From the NCBI GenBank assembly GCA_022647765.1, contig JALCLH010000007.1, positions 62,001-126,000 of the forward strand: a stretch of 64,000 bases of DNA, read 5' to 3'. The position numbers and the translations under genes were made by a program. This DNA comes from Acidipropionibacterium sp. GTDB taxonomy: Bacteria > Actinomycetota > Actinomycetes > Propionibacteriales > Propionibacteriaceae. The notes beneath the pieces are model-generated. The model was not told where the DNA came from. It ran no database searches and saw only the letters and a list, made by a program, of their open reading frames with translations. This document shows, one piece after another, positions 56,901 to 64,000 of this stretch. Within the stretch, counting starts at the first letter, position 1; the number at the start of each line of letters is the position of its first letter.

Positions 56901-57539
56901 ATGACTCAACAGCCCAGCATCTTCGACCTCTCCGGTGCCGGGGGGCCGTCCGCGGTGGCGGACCGGCCGGCCGACGGCACACAGCCCAGAATCGTCATTC
57001 GGCGCAGCGCCCGTCGTCGCCGCACACTGTCCGCCCGGCGCGAGGGCGACGCCATCCTGGTGATGGTGCCGGCCGGGATGGATCCCCAGGTCGAGCGCCG
57101 CCAGGTCAACGCCCTGGTGGAGAAGGTGCTGCGCAGGGAGGCCCGCGATCGGCACCCGGACGGACCGATCGAGCTCACCGCCCGGGCCAGGCGGCTGGCC
57201 GCCCGCTACATCGAACCGCTGGTCGGGTCCGAACTGGGGTTGACCGAGGTCCGCTGGGTGTCCAACCAGAAGCACCGGTGGGCCTCATGCACCCCCGCCA
57301 CCGGCGAGATCCGGATGTCGGACATGATGCTCGGCTTCCCCTCCTGGGTGGTCGACCACGTCCTCATTCACGAGCTGTGCCATCTGGTGCACGCCAACCA
57401 CGGCCCGGAGTTCAAGATGCTGGCGATGGCGCACCCGCGGGCCGAGGAGGCCGACGGCTTCCTGGCCGGCTGGTCCTGGGCCAATGGTCGCCAGTCGGAC
57501 GGCGACTCCAGCCTGGACGACGATCTCGGGAAGGAGTAA
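56901..57539 (+). CDS. YgjP/SprT-like zinc metalloprotein
   Basis: This 212-residue protein of the YgjP-type metallopeptidase group (often annotated M48 family) has an N-terminal basic segment RIVIRRSARRRRTLSARRE, WVSNQKHRWASCTPATGEI and the zinc motif VLIHELCHLVHANHGPEF, where the two histidines of HELCH and the later histidine are the expected ligands. Its target is unknown. ATG 56901 is used; the frame is open upstream but without homology. A hairpin terminator follows the stop. It is a core gene next to the DUF2342-type gene, as in other actinobacteria. Confidence 0.88.
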   Translation: MTQQPSIFDLSGAGGPSAVADRPADGTQPRIVIRRSARRRRTLSARREGDAILVMVPAGMDPQVERRQVNALVEKVLRREARDRHPDGPIELTARARRLAARYIEPLVGSELGLTEVRWVSNQKHRWASCTPATGEIRMSDMMLGFPSWVVDHVLIHELCHLVHANHGPEFKMLAMAHPRAEEADGFLAGWSWANGRQSDGDSSLDDDLGKE

Positions 57540-57603
57540 CGCGCGAGGAGGCCATCGCGCGGGGACTTCAGCCCCGCGCCGACCGGCGACGCGAGGGGGT
57601 GCC

Positions 57604-57621
57604 GGGGGAGTCGCCTCCCCC
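57604..57621. terminator. GC-rich hairpin between convergent genes
   Basis: GGGGGAG (57604-57610) pairs with CTCCCCC (57615-57621) around a TCGC loop. It lies between the convergent YgjP-type and DUF2342-type genes and probably ends one or both transcripts. A short direct repeat (GACAAGCTCAG twice) follows at about 57625-57650. Confidence 0.6.
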
Positions 57622-57646
57622 GCCCGACAAGCTCAGTCTGACAAGC

Positions 57647-59047
57647 TCAGCCTTCTCCTTCCGAGCGCAGCAGCTCTTCCAGCTCGGCGTCCAGATCGGC
57701 GGTGACCTCGTCGTCGCGGGTCGACTCGCCCGAGACATAGCCCAGCGGGTCGTCGAGATCGGCGGCGGTCGGCATCAGATCGGGATGGTGCCACACGGCG
57801 TCCCTCCCGACGGTGCCGCGGGCGTCGCGCAGGGCGGCCCACAGGTTGGCGGCGTCGCGCACCCGGCGCGGGCGCAGCTCGAGGCCGAGCAGCGAGGAGA
57901 AGAAGACCTCGGCCGGACCGGAGGTGGCCCGGCGCCGGCGCAGCGCCTCCTCGAGCTGGGCGTGCTGGGGCATCCACAGCCCGGCCACCTGGCTGGTCAC
58001 CTCGTCGACCCAGCCCTCGATGAGCGCCAGCAGAGTCTCCAGACGCGACAGCACGCCCTCCTGCTCCGGGGTGCGGGTGGGCTCGAAGAGCCGGCCCTGG
58101 AGGCGCTTGGACAGCTCCTGGACCTTGTCCGGGGTCAGCTGGGACAGATCCTCGACGTCGACGGCGTCCTCGATCGCCGAGGAGTCGATCCGGATGCCGC
58201 GCGCGTAGTGCTCGACCAGGGCGAGCAGCTGCGGCCCGAGCCAGCCCACCGCGTTGAACAGTCGCTGGCGCGCCGCCTCGCGCAGCACCAGGTAGATCTC
58301 GATGTCTCGCGGGTCGAGGTCCAGATCGTTCCATGCCGCCGCGATGTTGGCGGGCAGCAGCACCACCTGGGCCTTCGGGAGCACCTGCAGTCCGATCTCG
58401 GTGCCGGAGACGGTGGTCACCGCCAGCTCGGCAAGGCCCTCGGCCAGCTGGGACCCGTAGAGCATCGAGGCCATCTGCTTGAGCACCGGGCCCATCATCG
58501 CCCCCAGAGCCAGCATCGGATCCTGCGGATTGTCGTCGGACTCGGGAACGAGAAGGTCGGTCATCGCCGCGGTGAGGGAGGTCAGCACCGGCTCGACGAC
58601 CTTCTGCCAGGCGCCGAAGGTGTGTTCGATCCAGTCCGCCCGGCTCCACGGCTCGGGCTGGGCGGCCACCTGGGCGAACTCGCAGGCCTGGTCCAGCCAG
58701 TTCTCCGCCAGCCGCGAGGCGTCCAGCAGGGGCTCGCGGTCGCCGCGGCCGGGAGTGGGGTCCGGCCCCTTGGTCGCCGCGACATGGCGGGCCAGGTCCT
58801 TGATCCGGTTCCAGTCCAGCGAACCGGCGTCGGCCGGCTGCTGACCCGGGGGCTGGAAACCCACCGGCATCCCGCTCCCGGGCACCGACAGCCCCTGGAG
58901 CATCTGGGAGAGCTGCGCCATGAAATCGGTGGCGTTGCCCTCCATCGGAATGCCGAACTGCTGCATCATCCTGCGGAACTGTTCGGCCATGTCATCCGGA
59001 TCGGGCTGTCCCGCATTGGGAGTCGAGTCGTGTGGACCGTCGTTCAT
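57647..59047 (-). CDS. zinc-dependent metalloprotease-like protein (DUF2342, F420-associated family)
   Basis: This 466-residue actinobacterial protein has a glutamine/methionine-rich N-terminus (DMAEQFRRMMQQFGIPMEGN, then LSQMLQGLSVPGSGMP). A helical core contains VVLLPANIAAAWNDLDLDPR and IYLVLREAARQRLFNAVGWL, with REAAR at the place where many family members have a histidine-containing active-site helix, and then GRLFEPTRTPEQEGVLSRLE and LIEGWVDEVTSQVAG. The family name 'zinc-dependent metalloprotease' is by similarity; activity is unproven. ATG 59047 follows AGGAG by 6 bases. The frame stays open far upstream, but this is only antisense read-through of the next genes. Confidence 0.85.
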   Translation of the reverse strand: MNDGPHDSTPNAGQPDPDDMAEQFRRMMQQFGIPMEGNATDFMAQLSQMLQGLSVPGSGMPVGFQPPGQQPADAGSLDWNRIKDLARHVAATKGPDPTPGRGDREPLLDASRLAENWLDQACEFAQVAAQPEPWSRADWIEHTFGAWQKVVEPVLTSLTAAMTDLLVPESDDNPQDPMLALGAMMGPVLKQMASMLYGSQLAEGLAELAVTTVSGTEIGLQVLPKAQVVLLPANIAAAWNDLDLDPRDIEIYLVLREAARQRLFNAVGWLGPQLLALVEHYARGIRIDSSAIEDAVDVEDLSQLTPDKVQELSKRLQGRLFEPTRTPEQEGVLSRLETLLALIEGWVDEVTSQVAGLWMPQHAQLEEALRRRRATSGPAEVFFSSLLGLELRPRRVRDAANLWAALRDARGTVGRDAVWHHPDLMPTAADLDDPLGYVSGESTRDDEVTADLDAELEELLRSEGEG

Positions 59048-59245
59048 GCCCATCTCCTGAAGTCTGATTCCTCTGGGGTCCACCCAGTCTAGAGAGGGGG
59101 TGGCACCTCCCATAGTGGTCCTTCGCCCATAGCCGTCCTCGCGCTGAAAACCGGTACCGCAGCTCAGGCTGCAGCTCAGGGCTGCAACTCGGTGCTGCGA
59201 CCACCGCTGTGAGGAGCGGCCTGCCCTCCGCGCTCCACGGGTAGC

Positions 59246-60406
59246 ATGTCCGCCATGTCCGCTCCCGATCGCCCACCCTCTGCAGGCAGCACCACACGGC
59301 GCCTGGAGTGGCAGTGGCCGGGACGCCGGAAGGCCCAGTCCGAGCCGGACGCCGGGGCGAGACGCTATCGGCTGACGGCCCTGATCTCCGCGGTGGTGGT
59401 TCTGCTCCTGGTGATCGCATTGGCCTTCGTTCCGGTGCCCTTCGTCAGCTGGGCCCCCGGCCGCACCGTCGACGTGCTGGCCCAGACCGAGCAGGGCAAG
59501 CCGATCATCCAGGTCTCCGGGCTGGCGACTCGCAAGAGCAAGGCCGATCTGCGGATGACCACCGTCTCGGTGACCACCGTCGACGGCAGGCTGAGCCTCA
59601 TCGAGGCACTCTCCTCCTACTGGCTGCCGCACCGCGACGTCCTGCAGCGCGAAGCGGTCTATCCCTCCGGGCAGTCCGCCGACGAGGTGCGGGCCGCCGA
59701 GGTGCAGAGCATGGACACCTCGCAGCGGGACGCCGTGGTCGCCGCTCTGCGGGCCGCCGGCCAGCCCGTCACGGCGATGCCGATGATCGAGGCGGTGACG
59801 GTGGGCGGTCCGGCGTACAACGTCCTGGTGCCCGGCGACCTGGTCGGTTCGGTGGACGGCACCGCCGTGCAATCGGTGGCCGACGTGCAGCGCGCGATCC
59901 GCAGGCACCGGGCCGGGGACTCGATCTCCATGGTCGTGCTGCGCAACGGCGTCTCCAAGACCGTGCAGGTGGTGACCTCGGCGTCGCGCACCGATCCGAA
60001 GGTTCCGATGGTCGGGATCAGCCTGGACACCGGCTACCGCTACGCACCGACGGTGACCTTCGGGGTGCCCGCCAGCATCACCGGGCCGAGCGCCGGGCTG
60101 GTGCTGTCGCTGGGCGTCTACGAGACGATCGCCAGCACCGACCTGCTCGGGGATCTCAATGTCGCCGGAACCGGCGAGATCTCGCCGGACGGCACGGTCG
60201 GGGCGATCGGCGGCATCCATCAGAAGATCGCCGGCGCCCAGCGCGCCGGGTCGAAGATCTTCCTGGTGCCGGCCGCGAACTGCCAGGACATCAAGGGCGT
60301 CTCCACCCGGATGACGCTGGTCAAGGTATCGACCCTCAAGGACGCCATCTCGGCGCTCCAGAAGCTGCGCCAGGGCACCGACGTCAAGGAGATCCCGCAT
60401 TGCTGA
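59246..60406 (+). CDS. membrane-anchored PDZ and Lon-type (S16) serine protease
   Basis: This is a protein of about 386 residues with one N-terminal membrane anchor (LTALISAVVVLLLVIALAFV), an external PDZ domain (about 185-260: YNVLVPGDLVGSVDGTAVQS) and a C-terminal Lon-like protease domain. The catalytic serine is in ITGPSAGLVLSLGVYE and the catalytic lysine is in IHQKIAGAQRAGSKIFLVP. Similar proteins (Rv3194c type, YlbL type) are common in Gram-positive bacteria and face the cell envelope. The start is ATG 59246 or 59255. It is divergent from the DUF2342-type gene and directly abuts the PPA1309-type gene. Confidence 0.92.
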   Translation: MSAMSAPDRPPSAGSTTRRLEWQWPGRRKAQSEPDAGARRYRLTALISAVVVLLLVIALAFVPVPFVSWAPGRTVDVLAQTEQGKPIIQVSGLATRKSKADLRMTTVSVTTVDGRLSLIEALSSYWLPHRDVLQREAVYPSGQSADEVRAAEVQSMDTSQRDAVVAALRAAGQPVTAMPMIEAVTVGGPAYNVLVPGDLVGSVDGTAVQSVADVQRAIRRHRAGDSISMVVLRNGVSKTVQVVTSASRTDPKVPMVGISLDTGYRYAPTVTFGVPASITGPSAGLVLSLGVYETIASTDLLGDLNVAGTGEISPDGTVGAIGGIHQKIAGAQRAGSKIFLVPAANCQDIKGVSTRMTLVKVSTLKDAISALQKLRQGTDVKEIPHC

Positions 60407-61075
60407 ATGAGAATCTCCGCTCCGCGGAGGGGCCGGGAAACCCGCCCATCGGAAGCGCACGAGCCCACCTCGCCCGGCGTCGACCCGCTGGTGGCCGCCC
60501 TCACCGAGATCGACCGCTTCCTGGGCACCGCGGGCTGGGGGCAGCCGGCGCGACTGTTCGCCCTGGTCCCCACCGCGGAACTCGTGGCGGCCGAGCCCTC
60601 CCTGGCCGGTCAGCTCTCCGCGGGTTCGCCCGACTCGCTGTCCAGCATTGAGCAGGACGGTTTCGTCGGCGGCGACGATCTGGAGGCGACGCTGGCGTCC
60701 ATCGCCTGGCCGTCGAGCGTGCACGGGGCGGCCGTGACACTTGAGCGGGTCTTCCTGCCCGCCGACGAGGAGGATGCGATGCCCGAGGATCCCGAGGAGG
60801 CCGCCGCATACGTGGCCGGACATCCGCGACGCCAGGATCTTCGTCTGGTCTGTGGGGCGATGCGCGATGGCGGCCACTACTCGGTGGCCAGGGTGCTCGA
60901 TCACCCCGACGACCTGCTGGGCGGGCTCAACCTGGTGCCGAGTCTGGAGGCCGCCCTGCTGGCCACCCTGGACGATCCGTCCCCAGACAGTGCATCCCCG
61001 GACAGCGCATCGGCGGGCGGTTCGTCGTCCGACCACACAGGATCGTCAGACCAGGCGGGAAAGGGGGCACGATGA
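60407..61075 (+). CDS. PPA1309 family protein
   Basis: This 222-residue protein belongs to the PPA1309 family, named after a Cutibacterium acnes locus. Its core reads VAALTEIDRFLGTAGWGQPA, then RLFALVPTAELVAAEPSLAG, LEATLASIAWPSSVHGAAVT and RRQDLRLVCGAMRDGGHYSV. The function is unknown. The C-terminal 45 residues are rich in D, S, P and G and are probably disordered. ATG 60407 directly follows the stop of the protease gene, and the stop overlaps the UPF0182 ATG, so all three form one operon. Confidence 0.88.
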   Translation: MRISAPRRGRETRPSEAHEPTSPGVDPLVAALTEIDRFLGTAGWGQPARLFALVPTAELVAAEPSLAGQLSAGSPDSLSSIEQDGFVGGDDLEATLASIAWPSSVHGAAVTLERVFLPADEEDAMPEDPEEAAAYVAGHPRRQDLRLVCGAMRDGGHYSVARVLDHPDDLLGGLNLVPSLEAALLATLDDPSPDSASPDSASAGGSSSDHTGSSDQAGKGAR

Positions 61076-63977
61076 GCACGGTGCGCGGCGTCCCGCTGCC
61101 GAAGAGTCCCGCCGGAGCGAGCGGACGGCACCGCCGCCTGCTCATCGTTCTCGCGGTGCTGGCGGGGGCGGTGATCGCATGGTCGATCGCCTCCACGATC
61201 ACCACCGGCCTGCTGTGGTACTCGTCGATCGGCTACCGCCGGGTCTACCTGGTGGAGGTGCTGGTGGGAGCCGGGCTGTTCCTGTCGGGTCTGATCCTGG
61301 TCGGCGGTGCGGTGGCCCTCAACATGGTGATCGCCGCCCGACTCGCCGCCGACAGGGAGAGCGACAAGGATCACCAGCCGAAGAACTACCAGCGCCTCAT
61401 GGAAGGGCGCCGCCGCGCGGGGATCGTGATCCCGGCGGCCTTCGTCGGCCTGCTGGGAGGCAGCTCCGCGGCCGCCCAGACCACCACCCTGCTCGCCTGG
61501 TGGAACCGCACACCCACCGGCACCAGGGATCCGTACTTCGGGCTGGACACCTCGTTCTACCTGTTCACCTACCCGTGGCTGCACTTCCTGACGAACCTGC
61601 TCATCACCACGGTGGTGCTCAGCCTGCTGAGCGCCTTCGCGGTGCATCTGGCGATGGGCGCGGTGACCATCCTGCCGCCATCCGTACTCACCCCCGGTGG
61701 GCCGGCGCGGGTCAGGAGGCAGCACACCCGCCTGTTCAACGCCGGATCCCGGGCCCATCTGTCGGTCCTGGTGGCGATCGGCCTGGTGCTGGTGGGACTG
61801 TCGAGCCTGCTGGGGCGCTACGGGCTGGCGGTCTCCCAGAGCCCCCTGTTCACCGGCATCGGCTACACCGCCGACCACTACCGGACCACCGCCAAGATGG
61901 TGGTGGCGATCATCTCATTCCTGGTCGCCCTGCTGTTCCTGGCCAATGCCCGACTGAAGCACTGGGTGGTGCCCAGCGTCGGGATCGTCCTGATGCTCAT
62001 CGCGACCATGATCGTCCAGGGCATCTACCCGGCCTTCATGCAGCGATTCTCGGTGAGTCCCGGACGCCCCCGACAAGGAGCGGCCCTACATCGTCAACAA
62101 CATCGCGGCCACCCGATCCGCCTTCGGCATCGCCGGCACCACCGTGTCCGACTACTCGGCGAAGACCACCGCCAGCGCCGGTCAGCTGAAGTCCGACGCC
62201 GAGGCGGTGCCCTCCATCCGGCTGATGGACCCGTCGGTCATCGGGCCGACCTTCGAGCAGCTCCAGCAGGTGCGCGGCTTCTACTCCTTCCCCAGCACCC
62301 TGGACATCGACCGCTTCCAGGTCGACGGCGCGACGACCGACGCCGTCTCGGCCGCCCGCGAGATCGACCTCAACGGCCTCACCGACAAGAGCTGGAACAA
62401 CGTCCACACCGTCTACACCCACGGCTACGGACTGGTCGCCGCCTACGGCAACCGGCGTCAACCCTCCGGAGAGCCCGAGTGGCTGGCCCGCGACATCCCC
62501 ACCGTCGGGAAGCTGAAGGAGGCCCAGGCCCGCATCTACTTCGGGGAGCGCTCCTCCCAGTACGTCGTGGTGGGGGCCGCTCCGGGAGCCGCCCCGGTGG
62601 AACTCGACACCCCTGGCGGAGGGCAGGGGGACGCAGGCGGGGAGAGCAAGACGACGTACTCCGGCAAGGGCGGTGTGGCGATCGGCAACTACCTGGTCCG
62701 CGCGATGTACGCCACCAAGTTCGCCGACATCAACCTCATGCTGTCCGACCGGGTGCACTCGGACTCCAAGATCCTCTACGACCGCACCCCGCTGGACCGG
62801 GTGGCACGGGTCGCCCCGTGGCTCAAGGTCGACTCCGACCCGCTGCCGACCCTGGTCGACGGGCGTCTGGTGTGGATCGTCGACGGCTACACCACCTCCA
62901 GGAACTATCCCAACTCGACCCGGGTGGATCTGCGCCAGGCCAGCAGCGACTCCACCTCGACGCAGCGCCAGGCCCAGCCCGACGAGCAGGTCAACTACAT
63001 CCGCAACTCCGTCAAGGCGGTCGTCGACGCCTACGACGGCACCGTGCAGCTGTATGCCTGGGACTCGACCGATCCGATTCTCAAGACCTGGCAGAAGGTC
63101 TACCCGGGATTGATCAAGCCGCGTTCTGCGATGTCGGCGGACCTGCTGCGCCATGTCCGCTACCCCCAGGATCTGTTCAAGGTCCAGCGTCAGGTCCTCG
63201 CCCGCTACCACACCACCGATCCGGACACCTGGTACCAGCGCAACGACCTGTGGCAGGTGCCCGCCGATCCGGTGCGCACCAACGACGGCACCCAGCCGCC
63301 CTACTACCTCACGGTCCGCTGGCCCAGCGAGACCACTCCGGTGTTCCGCATCACGGCGGTGATGGTGCCCTATCGGCGGGAGAACCTCGCCGCCTATATC
63401 GCGGTCGGGTCCGACGCCACCAAGAGCGACTACGGCAAGATCCGGGTGCTGAGGATGTCGAGCTCGAGCCAGATCGACGGGCCGAACCAGACCGCCAGCG
63501 CGATCACCTCCGACACCTCCGTCTCCGCGAAACTGCTGCCCTATCAGAACAAGGGCTCGGCGAATGCCATCCTGGGCAATCTGCTCACCCTGCCGGTCGG
63601 CGGCGGGCTGCTCTACGTCCAGCCGATCTACGCCCAGCGGCAGGCCGGCTCAGGGCGGATACCCGGTACTGAGGTTCGTGGCGGTCCGGTTCGGCACTCA
63701 TGTCGGCATCGGCAGCACCCTGCAGGAGTCCCTGGATCAGGTCTTCGGGGGAGACGCCGGGGTCCAGACCGCCGACACACCGGGCTCGGGCGGGTCCGGC
63801 TCCGGCGGTTCGGGGACGCCGCCGGCCTCCTCGAAGACCACCCAGCTGCTCAACCAGGCTTCTGACGCCTTCACCGCCGCTGACAAGGCCCTTCAGAAGG
63901 GCGACCTGGCGCAGTACCAGGCCCAGGTCGACAAGGCCCGGGATCTCGTCTCCCAGGCTCTCGGCCAGGTCAAGTAG
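61072..63977 (+). pseudogene. UPF0182 large membrane protein, frame broken twice (probably sequence errors)
   Basis: This actinobacterial UPF0182 protein (about 965 residues) has seven predicted helices in the first 330 residues (VLAGAVIAWSIASTITTGLL, FLSGLILVGGAVALNMVIAA and others), then a large extracytoplasmic domain. Near 62065 an extra G shifts the frame; it continues APDKERPYIVNNIAATRSAF. Near 63650 another extra G shifts it after QRQAGS, and GYPVLRFVAVRFGTHVGIGS follows to TAG 63977. The end is a Gly/Ser-rich linker and an acidic helix typical of the family (DAFTAADKALQKGDLAQYQA). Both indels are in short G runs. The function is unknown. It is the last gene of the operon with PPA1309. 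Confidence 0.9.
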
Positions 63978-64000
63978 GCGGCCTCGACGCCGTGTGCAGG

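Overview
The window looks like the chromosome of a high-GC actinobacterium, most likely a member of the Propionibacteriaceae (Propionibacterium/Acidipropionibacterium/Cutibacterium group). The evidence is the gene order mtrA-mtrB-lpqB-comF-hpf-secA, actinobacteria-only families (LpqB, DUF6912, DUF3107, Rv3235-type, PPA1309-type, AdnAB), a tmRNA tag ending in DFALAA and very high-GC codon use. The genus is inference.

Layout. 1-700: the tail of a small membrane protein, then tmRNA (ssrA) and its terminator. About 700-5520: a decaying accessory island just downstream of ssrA. It holds a broken DUF433/DUF5615 toxin-antitoxin pair, an orphan ribbon-helix-helix gene, a large serine recombinase with a small partner, an MFS exporter remnant and an intact HicAB module. 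5600-25300: core genes yqgE, mtrAB-lpqB, comF, hpf, a broken ycaQ-type gene, secA, several actinobacterial hypothetical genes, a PHP phosphoesterase, trpS, a DEAD-box helicase, PP2C and cspA. 25500-47700: a double-strand-break repair block with adnA-adnB, a VraA/VraB-like ligase and thiolase pair, an NlpC/P60 hydrolase, nudC, recC-recB-recD, a small ADP-ribosyltransferase module and uvrD2. 47750-56480: a ThiF-like gene, then a metabolic island of DUF2848, cupin and a five-gene minus-strand operon (NRAMP-like transporter, PxpA, DUF1445, fused PxpB-PxpC, fused biotin carboxylase-BCCP). 56900-64000: core genes again (YgjP-type metalloprotein, DUF2342-type protease, PDZ/Lon-type protease, PPA1309, UPF0182).

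How the genes work together. MtrAB-LpqB is an envelope-sensing two-component system. AdnAB, RecBCD and UvrD2 are alternative end-resection and unwinding motors. The Pxp operon reads as uptake plus ATP/biotin-dependent opening of 5-oxoproline or a related lactam. The ADP-ribosyltransferase gene and its overlapping small partner look like a toxin-partner module placed inside the repair block.

Quality caveat. At least 15 frameshifts and one nonsense codon interrupt genes that otherwise read full length, including mtrA, adnB, recB and uvrD2. Several can be repaired by removing a single G, C or A from a short homopolymer. I treat most as base-calling errors, so 'pseudogene' entries outside the island usually mean 'gene broken in this sequence' rather than genuine decay.
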